Assembly: GCF_006874585.1 (NCBI RefSeq)
Contig: NZ_CP029761.1
Location: 1,065,001 to 1,129,000, forward strand
DNA: 64,000 nt
Direction: 5' to 3'
DNA from: Sphingomonas sp. IC081
GTDB taxonomy: Bacteria; Pseudomonadota; Alphaproteobacteria; Sphingomonadales; Sphingomonadaceae
Shown in pieces: positions 21,397 through 30,955 of the stretch. Position 1 is the first letter of the stretch. Every line of letters begins with the position of its first letter. Made by a program: the position numbers and the translations under genes. Under the pieces are notes generated by a model, which did not search any database, was not told the DNA's origin, and saw nothing but the letters and a program-made list of their open reading frames with translations.

Positions 21397-22118
21397 ACCG
21401 GGGCCCGCTCGCCAGCGATACCGCGATGGTGCTGGCCGCCGGCATCGGCAAGCGCATGCGCCCGCTCACCGCCACCCAGCCCAAGCCGCTGGTGCGGGTG
21501 GCGGGCAAGTCGCTGATCGACCATACACTCGACAAGCTGGACACGGCCGGGATCGAGAAGGCGGTGGTCAACGTCCACTACCTTGCAGACGCGCTGGAAG
21601 GACACTTCAAGGCGCGTCACCAGGGACCGCGGGTGACCGTTTCGGACGAGCGCGCGCAGCTTCTCGAAACCGGCGGCGGCATGGTCAAGGCCGCGCCCTT
21701 GCTGCCCGAGACGTTCTTCTGCCTCAACAGCGACAATATCTGGCTCGACGGTCCGGAGGACGTGTTCCACGAACTCTCGCGCGCCTGGGACGAGGAACGC
21801 ATGGACGCGCTGCTGCTGGTGGTGCCGCATCCGCAGGCGATGCACCACAGGGGCGCCGGCGACTTCCATCTCGATGCCGTGGGCCGTGTCTCGCGCCGCA
21901 AGCCGGGCCACGTCGCGCCGTTCATCTACATGGGCATCCAGCTGGTATCGAAGCGTTTGCTGCGCGATGCGCCGGAAGGGCCGTTCTCCACCAACCTGCT
22001 GTGGAGCCGCGCGATCGAGGAAGGCCGTCTCTACGGCATTACCCATACCGGCCTATGGTTCGAAGTGGGTGAACCGGCGGCGATCCGTCCCACCGAGGAA
22101 TGGCTGACCCGTGCCTGA
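21393..22118 (+). CDS. murU: N-acetylmuramate alpha-1-phosphate uridylyltransferase MurU
   Basis: Joins UTP to MurNAc-1-P to give UDP-MurNAc, the step after AmgK in peptidoglycan sugar recycling. The 241 residues carry the nucleotidyltransferase signature MVLAAGIGKRMRPLTATQPKP and the metal-binding NSDN motif (FFCLNSDNIW). The ATG at 21393 overlaps the amgK stop. Its own stop overlaps the GTG of addB by 8 bp. The family also includes glucose-1-phosphate thymidylyltransferases, but the pairing with amgK decides the call. Confidence 0.92.
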   Translation: MNRGPLASDTAMVLAAGIGKRMRPLTATQPKPLVRVAGKSLIDHTLDKLDTAGIEKAVVNVHYLADALEGHFKARHQGPRVTVSDERAQLLETGGGMVKAAPLLPETFFCLNSDNIWLDGPEDVFHELSRAWDEERMDALLLVVPHPQAMHHRGAGDFHLDAVGRVSRRKPGHVAPFIYMGIQLVSKRLLRDAPEGPFSTNLLWSRAIEEGRLYGITHTGLWFEVGEPAAIRPTEEWLTRA

Positions 22119-25100
22119 GAGGGCGGGGCCGAAAGTCTATTCGATTGCAGCCCATCGCGGTTTCGCGGACGCCCTCGTGGCGGGTCTGGCGCCGCGTTAC
22201 GGGCAGGGCGAGCTTGGCCTTGCCCGGCTGACCCTGCTGCTGCCCAGCCGCCGCGCCGTGCGCACGGTGACCGAGGCTTTCGTGCGCCATGCGGGCAGCG
22301 TCGAGACGCCCGGCCTGCTGCTGCCGCGCATGGTGGTGGTGGGCGATCTCGACCTTGACGAGACGCTGGGACCGCTGCTCGACCCGCTGGGCGCGGCGGA
22401 CATCGCGCCGGCTGCCGATCCCACCCGCCGCTGGCTGCGGCTGGCCCATTACTTGCGCGAAGTCGACGGCGATGCGGCGGGCAAGGGCGCGGCGCTGCTG
22501 CGCCGTGCGTGGGAGCTGGGCCGGACGATGGACCGCCTGCTGGTCGAGGGGATCGCCCCGCTCGACCTGATGAGCGAGCGGGTGATCGGCGTGGTCGGCG
22601 AACTCGCCAGCCACTGGACCGACAACACCCGTACTTTCCTGAAAGTGCAGCAATACTGGCTGGCGGAACTGGCGGCGCGCGGCGAGATCGACGCGCCGGA
22701 GCGGCGCAACCAGCTGTTCGAGCATGCCGCCCGCGAATGGCGCCTGGCGCCTCCGGTCTTCCCGATCGTCGCGGCGGGCGTCACCAGCGCCTCGCCCGCG
22801 CTGGCGAAATTGCTGCGGGTGGTGAGCGAACTGCCCGAGGGCAGCGTGGTGCTGCCCGATTTCGACCTCGCGCTGCCGCAGGACGTCTGGGAGGAACTCG
22901 GCACCGCCGGCAATCCGGCCGGGCCGGAGGACCCGCCGTTCGGGCCCCATGACGCGGTGACGCACCCGCAATATCACCTCAAGCTGCTGCTGAACCGCAT
23001 GGGCATCGCCCGCGAGGAAGTGACGGCGTGGCACCGCTCCGGTCCCGGCGCCTCGCCGCCGTCGCGCAGCACGGTGATCTCCAACCTGTTCCTGCCGCCG
23101 CAGGCCTCGACGGCGTGGGTGGGGCTGGAGGCGGAACGGCGCCGCCTGCCCGGCGTGCGCCTGATGGAAAGCGCGCATCCCGAGCAGGAAGCGCAGGCCA
23201 TCGCCATTCTCGTGCGGCAGGCGCTGGAAGTGCCCGAGCGGCGCGTGGCGGTCATCACCCCCGATCGCGGGCTGGCCGCGCGCGTCGTCGCGCACCTCAC
23301 CCGCTGGGACATCGCCGCCGACGATACCGCGGGCCTGCCGCTGTCGCAGACCGCCGCGGGCCGCCTGATGCTGCTTCTGGCCGAAGTCATGGCCGATCAG
23401 GCGGCGCCGGTACCGCTGATCGCGCTGCTGGTGCATCCCCTTGCCGGTGCCGGGGAAGGCCGTGCGGCCTGGCTGGAATCGGCGCGCAAGCTGGACCGGG
23501 GCCTGCGCGGACCGCGCCCCGGCGGCGGCCTTGCCGCGCTGGCGGAAATCGCCGAGGCGCGCAAGATCGGCGCATGGTGGGGCGAGGTCGAGGCGGTGCT
23601 GGCGCCGCTGCTGGCACTCGATCAAGGCGAACCGCTCGACACGATGCTGGGCACGCTCGCCGATGCTGCCGAACGGCTCTGCGGCGAGGCGATCTGGTCC
23701 GGCGCGGACGGACGTTCGCTCAGTGCCATGGTGGAGGAACTGCGCGCCGCTGCCGCCTCGGCCGGAACGCTGTTCGATCCGCGCGAGCTCCACGCCATGC
23801 TGCGCGATGTGATGGACCGTGCTGCCGTGCGCCCGCCCTGGGGCGGCCACCCGCGCGTCTCGATCTACGGCCTGCTGGAAGCGCGCATGAGCCGCGCCGA
23901 TCTGGTCATCTGCGGCGGACTGGTGGAGGGCACCTGGCCGGCCGCTCCCGCGCAGGACGCGCTGCTGCCGCCCGCCGTGCTGCGCGCGCTGGGGGTGCCG
24001 GGCGCCGACTTCCGCATCGGCCTTGCTGCGCACGACCTTGCCGCAGCATTGGGCGCGCCCGAAGTGGTGCTCAGCTGGGCCTTGCGCGATGCCGGCGGCC
24101 CGGTGATCCCCTCGCGCTTCGTGCTGCGCGTCAAGGCGCTGATGGGCGCGGATGAGGCCAAGCGCCATGTCGAGACCGAGGCGCTGCGCCTTGCGCGCAT
24201 GATCGACGACGCAACCCCGGTTCCCGCGCATCCTCGCCCGCAGCCGATGCCGAGCGCCGGGCAGCGCCGGGTGGACCTTTCGGTCACCGGGCTCGACCGT
24301 CTGCGCGGCGATCCTTACGAATTCTACGCCAATGCCATCCTCGGCCTCTCGCGCCTCGATGCGCTGGACGCGGAGCCGAGCGCGGCGTGGAAGGGCGAAG
24401 TCGCGCATCTCGTGATGGAGCGCTGGCACCGCGCGGGCGAGCCGGTCGACGGATTGCACACGATCGCGCAGCAAGTCCTGGTGGAGAAGAACGCGCACCC
24501 GCTGATGCGTGCGCTGTGGTGGCCGCGTCTTTCCGCCGCGCTCGATACGTTCCGCGATCTCGTGCTGGCGCACAAGACCCACGGCCGCCGCGTCATCGCC
24601 ACGGAAGCGAAGGGCGACATGGACTATCGCGGCATCAGGGTCCACGGCCGGGCCGACCGTATCGACCGGCTGGCGGACGGCAAGCTGGCGGTGGTGGACT
24701 ACAAGACCGGGTCGCCGCCGACGACGCGCCGCGTGGAAGAGGGTTTTGCGCTGCAGCTTGGCCTGGTCGCGATGATTGCCGAGGCGCGCGGCTTCAAGGA
24801 TCTGGACGACAGGGTGATCGAGGGCGAGGCTGAGGCCTTTGAATACTGGTCGATGGCCAAGAACAAGGACACCATCGGTTACACCACCACCCCGCTCAAG
24901 GAAGGCAGCAAGCGCACCGGCGTGCTGCCGGACGAGTTCATGCCGCATACCGAGGACTACCTGAACGATGCGCTCGACCGCTGGATCCTCGGCACCGAGG
25001 CGTTCACCGCAAGGCTCAATCCGGAACTGGGTTCCTACGCCGATTACGACCAGCTGATGCGGCTGGATGAGTGGATCACCTCGCTGGGCGGGCGTTCGGA

Positions 25101-25140
25101 ACCCAAGGATTCCGAGCCCAGGACGGGAGACGGCGCATGA
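22111..25140 (+). CDS. addB: Double-strand break repair protein AddB (alphaproteobacterial type)
   Basis: The partner subunit of the AddAB helicase-nuclease that resects double-strand ends before RecA loading. The 1009 residues show a helicase-like core without a clear functional Walker A and a C-terminal RecB-type nuclease domain with GRADRIDRL and the catalytic VVDYKTG near residue 865. A C-terminal fold with conserved EYWSM and GYTTT follows. GTG at 22111 overlaps murU by 8 bp; no ATG near fits better. The addA gene overlaps its end by 4 bp. Confidence 0.92.
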   Translation: MPERAGPKVYSIAAHRGFADALVAGLAPRYGQGELGLARLTLLLPSRRAVRTVTEAFVRHAGSVETPGLLLPRMVVVGDLDLDETLGPLLDPLGAADIAPAADPTRRWLRLAHYLREVDGDAAGKGAALLRRAWELGRTMDRLLVEGIAPLDLMSERVIGVVGELASHWTDNTRTFLKVQQYWLAELAARGEIDAPERRNQLFEHAAREWRLAPPVFPIVAAGVTSASPALAKLLRVVSELPEGSVVLPDFDLALPQDVWEELGTAGNPAGPEDPPFGPHDAVTHPQYHLKLLLNRMGIAREEVTAWHRSGPGASPPSRSTVISNLFLPPQASTAWVGLEAERRRLPGVRLMESAHPEQEAQAIAILVRQALEVPERRVAVITPDRGLAARVVAHLTRWDIAADDTAGLPLSQTAAGRLMLLLAEVMADQAAPVPLIALLVHPLAGAGEGRAAWLESARKLDRGLRGPRPGGGLAALAEIAEARKIGAWWGEVEAVLAPLLALDQGEPLDTMLGTLADAAERLCGEAIWSGADGRSLSAMVEELRAAAASAGTLFDPRELHAMLRDVMDRAAVRPPWGGHPRVSIYGLLEARMSRADLVICGGLVEGTWPAAPAQDALLPPAVLRALGVPGADFRIGLAAHDLAAALGAPEVVLSWALRDAGGPVIPSRFVLRVKALMGADEAKRHVETEALRLARMIDDATPVPAHPRPQPMPSAGQRRVDLSVTGLDRLRGDPYEFYANAILGLSRLDALDAEPSAAWKGEVAHLVMERWHRAGEPVDGLHTIAQQVLVEKNAHPLMRALWWPRLSAALDTFRDLVLAHKTHGRRVIATEAKGDMDYRGIRVHGRADRIDRLADGKLAVVDYKTGSPPTTRRVEEGFALQLGLVAMIAEARGFKDLDDRVIEGEAEAFEYWSMAKNKDTIGYTTTPLKEGSKRTGVLPDEFMPHTEDYLNDALDRWILGTEAFTARLNPELGSYADYDQLMRLDEWITSLGGRSEPKDSEPRTGDGA

Positions 25141-28100
25141 GCGGCCCGGCAACCGTCCATCCGCTGCACGGCAACCAGATGCGCGCGGTCGATCCGCGTG
25201 ACAGCGTCTGGCTTTCGGCATCGGCGGGCACCGGCAAGACGCAGGTCCTCTCCTCGCGCGTGCTGCGGCTCTTGCTGCAGGAGGGCGTTTCGCCTTCGCA
25301 GGTGCTGTGCCTCACCTTCACCAAGGCCGGCGCCACCGAAATGGCCGCGCGCATCAACGGCACGCTGGCCGAATGGGTGCGGCTGGAAGAGACGCAGCTG
25401 TTCCTGCGCCTCGATGCCATCGGCGCGCCGACCGATCCCGAAACGATGGCGCGGGCGCGCACGCTGTTTGCCGCCGTGCTCGATTGCCCCGGCGGGGGCT
25501 TGCGGATCGATACCATCCACGCCTTCTCGCAGTGGCTGCTGGCGACGTTCCCGCTGGAGGCGGGGCTGGTTCCCGGCACCCGCCCGATGGAGGACCGCGA
25601 ACGCACCTTGCTGGCGCGGCAGGTGCTGGCCGACCTGCTGGTGGAGGCGGAAGAGGCCGCGCTGGGCGACACGCATTTGCTGCGCGCCATCGCGCAGCTT
25701 TCGCTGCGGCACGGCCCGGACTCGGTGATGGACTTCCTGCTGCGCTGCGCGTCGGCGCGGGAGGCGTGGTTCGGGCCGGGCTCGTGGCAGGCGGGCGACA
25801 TGCGGGGTCATGTGCTGCGCCTGCTGGGGCTGCCCGCCGATGCCGGCGGGGACATGCTGGCATCCATGTGTGCGGACGACCAGTTCGACGTCCGCTCGCT
25901 GCGCCGCTGCTGCGAAGTGCTGGCCGAGTGGAACACCGCCACCGCGCACAAGGCGACCGACGTGCTGGTGCCCTGGCTCATGCATTCGCCCGCCAAGCGC
26001 GCGGAGCAGGTGGAAGACCTCTACGGGGCGCTGTTCACCAAGGACGATGCGGTCCGCAGCGCCAGGAACCTTGGAAAGTTCGAGCCCGATTACGAAGGCT
26101 ATGCCTCGCGCGTGGGCGAGTGTCTGGTTCGCATCCGCGAGGTGAAGGCACTGCTGGGGCTGGCCGACCGGCTGGTGCCCGCGCTGCGCCTTGGCCGCGC
26201 TTTCGCGATCGCCTGGGACGAGGCGAAGCAGCGCGAAGGCCTGATCGACTTCGACGACCAGATCCGCCGCGCCGCCGACCTCTTGCGCGGGCAGGCTTCG
26301 GCCGACTGGATCCGCTACAAGCTGGACCGCCGCTTCGACCACATCCTGGTCGACGAGGCGCAGGATACCAATGCCGCGCAGTGGGACATCGTCTTTGCCA
26401 TGGCGGAGGAGTTCTGGGCCGGGGAGGGCCAGCGGAGCGAACTCTTGCGCACGCTCTTCGTGGTGGGCGATTACAAGCAGGCGATCTTCCGCTTCCAGGG
26501 CACCAGCCCGGAAAACTTCCGCCGTGCGGCAGAGCGCGTGCGCGCCATGATGGACCAGGCGGCGGACAATGCCGACATGCTGCGCAGCGCGGCCGCGCCG
26601 CGGCGCCTCGTCGAACTCGGGCTCGACCGCAGCTTCCGCACCGCGCAGAAAGTCCTCGATTTCGTGGACGAGGCCATCGGCGGCATCGGCCACGGCAATT
26701 TCGGGCTCGACCGTCCGGCAGAACGTCACGTCGGGCAGGAGCGTCCCGGCTATGTCGCGCTGTGGCAGCCGGTGGCCGAGGAAGTGGAGGAGGAAGACCC
26801 CCTCGACACCGACGACGCCGACGGTGCGCAGCCCAACTGGCTTTCGCGCCCGGATCGCCAGATGGCGGAGCGCATCGCCCGTCAGGTGCGCGAATGGCTC
26901 GATGAAAGCGGCCCCGGTTTCGCGCTCCACAAGGGCAAGCCGCGCCGCGCCGGGGCGGGTGACATCATGGTCCTGGTGCGCCAGCGCAAGGAACTGGCCG
27001 GGCTGATCGTCGCGCGGCTCCATGCGGCGGGTGTGCCGGTGGCGGGCGTCGACCGTCTGCGTCTGGGCGCGCCGCTGGCGGTGAAGGACCTGATTGCCGC
27101 GCTGCGCTTTGCGGTGCAGCCGCTGGACGACCTGACGCTGGCCAGCCTGCTCGTCTCGCCGCTGGTGGGCTGGAGCCAGGAGCAATTGCTGCGCTTCGGG
27201 CACCGGGCGAAGGGCGTGCGCCTGTGGGATCACTTGCGCACCCAGTCCGGCCCCGAAATCGGCGTGGTCATGGAACAATTGGGCGAACTGCTCGCCAAGG
27301 CCGACTATGCGCCGCCGCAGGCCATGCTGCACTGGCTCTTGGTCGGGCCATGGCAGGCGCGGCGCAAGCTGGTGGCGCGGCTGGGCAGCGAGGCCAACGA
27401 CCCGATCGACGAACTGGTCAACGCCGCGCAGGCCTATGTCATGACCGACACGCCCAGCCTTGCCGGTTTCCTCGCATGGTTCGATGCGGGCGACGGCGAG
27501 CTGAAGCGCGAGGCGGATGCCGCGCAGGGGCTTGTCCGCGTGATGACCGCGCATGGATCGAAGGGCCTGCAGGCGCCCATCGTCATCCTCGCCGACGCCA
27601 CCGGCAATCCCGAGGCGGCGCGCGAGCGCGGTTTCGAACTTGCCGACCCGCGCGAGGCACGCCGCAAGGTGCCGCTGCCGCCGCTGTCGAAGGACGAGAA
27701 GGCGGGGCGCATCGCCGCGCAGATCGCCGAAAACCGCGAGGGGGACGAACAGGAACACTGGCGCCTGCTCTACGTCGCCATGACCCGCGCCGAGGAAGCG
27801 CTGTTTGTCGGCGGCGCGCTGGGCAAGCGCGACAAGGACGGCCCGGCCGAGAAAAGCTGGTTCGCCCGCCTGCGCAGCCTGTTCGAGGACGGGGCTGAGG
27901 TGGAGGATGCGATCTGGGGCACGCGCTGCGATTACGGCACGCCGCCCGCGCCCTTGCCGGCCCAAGTCCGCTCGGTGCAGCTGCCGCTGCGTGAGCCGCT
28001 GCCGCGCTGGCTGGAGCGTGTCGCCCCAGCCGAACCGCGCCCGCCGCGCCCGCTGGCGCCGTCTGCTTTGGGCGAGGAGGATGCGCCCGATCCGCCGTTC

Positions 28101-28631
28101 CCGCCGGGTGCGGGCCGCGATGCCCTGCGGCGCGGTACGCTGGTGCACAAGCTGCTCGAACGCCTGCCGCAAGTCGCTGCCGACATGCGCGAGGAGGCGG
28201 GCTGGCAATGGCTTGCCCGCAATGCCGCCGATCTTGCCGAAGAGGTGCGCCAGGCGATGCTGGACAGCGCGCTGGCGGTGCTCGGCAATCCCGATTGGGC
28301 CGACCTGTTCGGGCCCCGCAGCCTTGCCGAAGTGCCGGTGGCGGCGGTCGTCGGCGGGCAGGTGGTGGCGGGCACGATCGACCGTCTGGTGGTCGAGCCC
28401 ACCCGCGTGCGGCTGGTCGATTACAAGACCGCGCGCCGTCCGCCCGAACGTCTGGAGCAGGTGCCGAGAGGCGTGCTGCGGCAGATGGCGGCCTATGCCG
28501 CTGCGCTGGAAGTGGCGTTCCCGGGACGCGCGGTGGAAGTCGCCTTGCTCTACACTTCCGTTCCGCGCCTGATCGAAGTACCGTCCGCGACATTGGCGGC
28601 GCACAAGCCCGACTTTGCACAGGTCCAGTAA
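25137..28631 (+). CDS. addA: Helicase-nuclease subunit AddA
   Basis: The 1164-residue UvrD-like helicase with nuclease domain of AddAB. Motifs seen: Walker A SASAGTGKTQVLSSR, Walker B VDEAQDTN, motif IV-like QAIFRFQGT, motif V TAHGSKGLQAP, motif VI VAMTRAEEALF, and a C-terminal nuclease DYKTARRP. The start is the ATG at 25137 overlapping the addB stop (ATGA); the frame runs open farther upstream only because of the GC-rich antiparallel coding. It needs AddB for activity. The trxA gene follows after 84 bp, outside the overlapping series. Confidence 0.95.
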   Translation: MSGPATVHPLHGNQMRAVDPRDSVWLSASAGTGKTQVLSSRVLRLLLQEGVSPSQVLCLTFTKAGATEMAARINGTLAEWVRLEETQLFLRLDAIGAPTDPETMARARTLFAAVLDCPGGGLRIDTIHAFSQWLLATFPLEAGLVPGTRPMEDRERTLLARQVLADLLVEAEEAALGDTHLLRAIAQLSLRHGPDSVMDFLLRCASAREAWFGPGSWQAGDMRGHVLRLLGLPADAGGDMLASMCADDQFDVRSLRRCCEVLAEWNTATAHKATDVLVPWLMHSPAKRAEQVEDLYGALFTKDDAVRSARNLGKFEPDYEGYASRVGECLVRIREVKALLGLADRLVPALRLGRAFAIAWDEAKQREGLIDFDDQIRRAADLLRGQASADWIRYKLDRRFDHILVDEAQDTNAAQWDIVFAMAEEFWAGEGQRSELLRTLFVVGDYKQAIFRFQGTSPENFRRAAERVRAMMDQAADNADMLRSAAAPRRLVELGLDRSFRTAQKVLDFVDEAIGGIGHGNFGLDRPAERHVGQERPGYVALWQPVAEEVEEEDPLDTDDADGAQPNWLSRPDRQMAERIARQVREWLDESGPGFALHKGKPRRAGAGDIMVLVRQRKELAGLIVARLHAAGVPVAGVDRLRLGAPLAVKDLIAALRFAVQPLDDLTLASLLVSPLVGWSQEQLLRFGHRAKGVRLWDHLRTQSGPEIGVVMEQLGELLAKADYAPPQAMLHWLLVGPWQARRKLVARLGSEANDPIDELVNAAQAYVMTDTPSLAGFLAWFDAGDGELKREADAAQGLVRVMTAHGSKGLQAPIVILADATGNPEAARERGFELADPREARRKVPLPPLSKDEKAGRIAAQIAENREGDEQEHWRLLYVAMTRAEEALFVGGALGKRDKDGPAEKSWFARLRSLFEDGAEVEDAIWGTRCDYGTPPAPLPAQVRSVQLPLREPLPRWLERVAPAEPRPPRPLAPSALGEEDAPDPPFPPGAGRDALRRGTLVHKLLERLPQVAADMREEAGWQWLARNAADLAEEVRQAMLDSALAVLGNPDWADLFGPRSLAEVPVAAVVGGQVVAGTIDRLVVEPTRVRLVDYKTARRPPERLEQVPRGVLRQMAAYAAALEVAFPGRAVEVALLYTSVPRLIEVPSATLAAHKPDFAQVQ

Positions 28632-28715
28632 AGCTATGTGCGCCGGGGCGTTGCCTCCCGGCGATTCCTCCCTAGATTGCGATCAACCCGAGATACCCCC
28701 GAGGAGTTCAAGTTC

Positions 28716-29036
28716 ATGGCAACCATTGCCGTTACCGACGCCAGCTTCGAAGACGACGTCCTGAAGTCCGACAAGCCCGTTCTCGTCGATTTCTGGGCCG
28801 ACTGGTGCGGCCCCTGCAAGATGATCGGCCCCGCTCTCGAAGAGATCAGCGACGAGCTGTCCGAGAAGGTCACCATCGCCAAGATGGACATCATGGCCAA
28901 CACCGGCATCCCCGCCGAGATCGGCGTGAAGTCGATCCCGCTGATGGTGCTGTTCAAGGACGGCAAGCCGGTCGCCCAGAAGCTGGGTGCGGCGCCCAAG
29001 AGCGCGCTCAAGGGCTGGCTCGAAGGCGAACTCTGA
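28716..29036 (+). CDS. trxA: Thioredoxin
   Basis: A 106-residue cytoplasmic disulfide reductase. The active site is WCGPC with Cys31 and Cys34; cis-Pro lies in VKSIPLMVLF. The ATG at 28716 has GAGGAG upstream. The protein has the normal single-domain length. It is likely transcribed from its own promoter as well as with addBA. A strong terminator follows at 29074. Confidence 0.97.
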   Translation: MATIAVTDASFEDDVLKSDKPVLVDFWADWCGPCKMIGPALEEISDELSEKVTIAKMDIMANTGIPAEIGVKSIPLMVLFKDGKPVAQKLGAAPKSALKGWLEGEL

Positions 29037-29073
29037 GAATTCACGGGGGCCGTTGTTGCCCCGGATGAATGAG

Positions 29074-29109
29074 AACCCTCTCCACCTGCGCGGTGGAGGG
29101 GGTTTTTCT
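29074..29109 (+). terminator. Rho-independent terminator after trxA
   Basis: Stem AACCCTCTCCACC / GGTGGAGGGGGTT (one G-T pair) with loop TGCGC, then TTTCTTT. Confidence 0.85.
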
Positions 29110-29233
29110 TTGTCCTCTGCATTTATCGTGGGAGCTGCCAGGGCGTTGCATTTCTTGGTATTTCTTCCATAATCCCAAGCTGTTCGCCCGCAGCGACTTA
29201 TCCTTGCGGATGCTGACTGGCAGAGGGCTTGCC

Positions 29234-29854
29234 ATGCATTGGTTGCGCGCGGTTCCGGTTTTCCTGATGGCGACTTCTGTGTGGTCCACGCAGGCGCAGG
29301 GCGGCGCCGATCCGCAGGATATCATTGTCGAGGGCACGCGCGAGCAGAGGACGATGCAGGGCGGGGATTGGCTCGTCACGATTTCGCGGTCCTATCGCAT
29401 CGGCAAAAGTCTCGACGGGGGTGACACGGCGATGGCCGTGGGCAAGGACCGCGAGTGGCACTTCTGCCTTGCCGATACGCAAGTGGAGGACTTCGTGCGC
29501 CTGCTGGTGGGCGAGGGGCGCTCCCAGGCTGCGGGAACGACGCAGTGCCGTCCGCTGAAGATGCGTCTGGGCCAGGGACAATTGCAGGCGACGCAGACCT
29601 GCCAGGGTGGCTATGCCAGTTCGAAGGATGCGAACACGGGCAGGGTGACCCGCTTCCAGACGCGGCTGATGATGTACGTTTCGGGAAATTACGGCGGCTC
29701 GGCGCTGAAGCTCGATTTCGAGAACCGCAGGGAGCCGTTGATGAACCTGCCGGATGCCCCGGGAATAGGCCAGCAAAGGACACCGCCGGACATCATGCGC
29801 TGGTCGGTGAAGGGCGAGAGAGCAGGGGCTTGTTCGCTCGGCAAGGCTCGGTAG
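29234..29854 (+). CDS. Exported protein of unknown function with four cysteines
   Basis: A 206-residue protein with a signal peptide (about residues 1-22, MHWLRAVPVFLMATSVWSTQ, then AQGG). Outside the signal it has four cysteines (WHFC, TTQC, TQTC, AGAC), likely two disulfides in the periplasm. The pattern loosely resembles DUF3617-type secreted proteins of sphingomonads, but I cannot confirm this. The ATG at 29234 has AGAGG 8 bases upstream; a possible ATG at 29210 gives a longer, poorer signal. It lies after the trxA terminator and converges with the next gene, so it is probably its own unit. Confidence 0.6.
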   Translation: MHWLRAVPVFLMATSVWSTQAQGGADPQDIIVEGTREQRTMQGGDWLVTISRSYRIGKSLDGGDTAMAVGKDREWHFCLADTQVEDFVRLLVGEGRSQAAGTTQCRPLKMRLGQGQLQATQTCQGGYASSKDANTGRVTRFQTRLMMYVSGNYGGSALKLDFENRREPLMNLPDAPGIGQQRTPPDIMRWSVKGERAGACSLGKAR

Positions 29855-29868
29855 CCGGCCACCCGACT

Positions 29869-30630
29869 TCAGAATTGGGCGGCAAGCACAAGGCCGAGAC
29901 GGGAGTCATGGTGCGCGGACTGCGCCAGGGCACCCCCGAGTCCGGCTGCGCGGGTGCCGAGACGGGAATCCAGCCCGACCCAGATACTGCCTCCGGCGCT
30001 GTCGTTGTCGTTGCCCTGCAGCTTCATGCGCCAGGAGGCCTTCAAACCGCGCGCGGCAGGCGGTTCGCCGTTCGAGAAATGCAGCAGATCGCTTTCGAGC
30101 GAGCGGCCGCCCCAGCCGCCTTGCCTGAAAGCGCCGATCGAGAACGACCACGTTCGCGCATGCTCCCAGGCCAGTTGTGCACCGGCAAATCCGGTCAGGG
30201 TCTTGGCCGGAAGGACCACGGCATCGTCGGTGCGGCGGCTGGTGCGACCGGCGACGGCGGTGAAGCGCAGGGTGTCGTGGTCGCCCAGCGCATGCCACGC
30301 GCTGGCGCTGAAATGTCGGGTGCGGAACCGGGCGGTGTCATGGTCGTCGATCAGCCTTGCGGGAAGCGCGAGGGACAGCGGATCGTAGGATCGGACGGCG
30401 ACGGCTTCCAGTCGCCATCCGGCGTTGCCGTCGTCGCGGTCGACGACTTCCACCTTGCTCTGATCGGGCGCGGCGAGGTCCGAAAGCGACCATGCCACGG
30501 CAGGCGGAAGATACTGCCAGCCCGCTTCGCCCCAGCTCTTTTCTGAATGCGCCAGGGCCGGACTGGGCGCCAGGCACGGGGTCATCGCAAGAATGACACA
30601 GGAAATGCCCGCCACGCCCGATGTCGTCAT
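29869..30630 (-). CDS. Probable outer-membrane beta-barrel protein of unknown function
   Basis: A 253-residue protein with a signal peptide (about 1-27, ending PALAHS) and alternating hydrophobic/polar residues that suggest strands. It ends in LGLVLAAQF; a C-terminal Phe is the usual outer-membrane barrel recognition mark. Ala, Gly, Arg and Trp are frequent, and no named family was recognised. It converges with the preceding gene over 14 bp. Its start could be later, but the signal peptide supports the ATG at 30630. Confidence 0.65.
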   Translation of the reverse strand: MTTSGVAGISCVILAMTPCLAPSPALAHSEKSWGEAGWQYLPPAVAWSLSDLAAPDQSKVEVVDRDDGNAGWRLEAVAVRSYDPLSLALPARLIDDHDTARFRTRHFSASAWHALGDHDTLRFTAVAGRTSRRTDDAVVLPAKTLTGFAGAQLAWEHARTWSFSIGAFRQGGWGGRSLESDLLHFSNGEPPAARGLKASWRMKLQGNDNDSAGGSIWVGLDSRLGTRAAGLGGALAQSAHHDSRLGLVLAAQF

Positions 30631-30955
30631 CGTCGTTCTCCCATCCCCGTCCCGTTGAGGGAACGGTTCGAAGACGCCGGAGGGCCGGGGAATCCGCCGG
30701 TGGGGGTATGGGGCAAGCGGAGGCCCGCGCTTTCACGGGCATGCGTGCGGGGCGGCTCGCATCTGGCGATTTTCCTACATCGCGGCGATCTGGCATGATC
30801 GTGCGCGACAAATGCTCTTTGAAATCGTGGGAAAATCGCTCGCCATCAGGCCGCAAGGTGACAGTTGGCGCAAGGTGACGGTTTTTCCTCAGGACCGTGT
30901 CAACAGTGTCAACCGGCGTGTCACCTTGTGCCAAAGTATGACGCTGAAGCTGGCC
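30631..30955. repeat. 325-bp intergenic region with repeated GCAAGGTGAC and GTGTCAAC motifs
   Basis: The region lies between the starts and ends of two leftward genes and contains no supportable gene. Near 30853-30928 it holds GCAAGGTGAC twice (30853, 30870), an inverted copy GTCACCTTG (30920), and three copies of GTGTCAmC (30897, 30906, 30918; the last varies). Read on the minus strand, two TTGACA sequences 9 bp apart result. Function is not known. Confidence 0.55.

Noticed and set aside
22039..28604. Two antisense frames above 1000 codons opposite addB and addA
   Set aside because: Shadow frames of two well-supported genes; composition is low complexity and no start signals are present.
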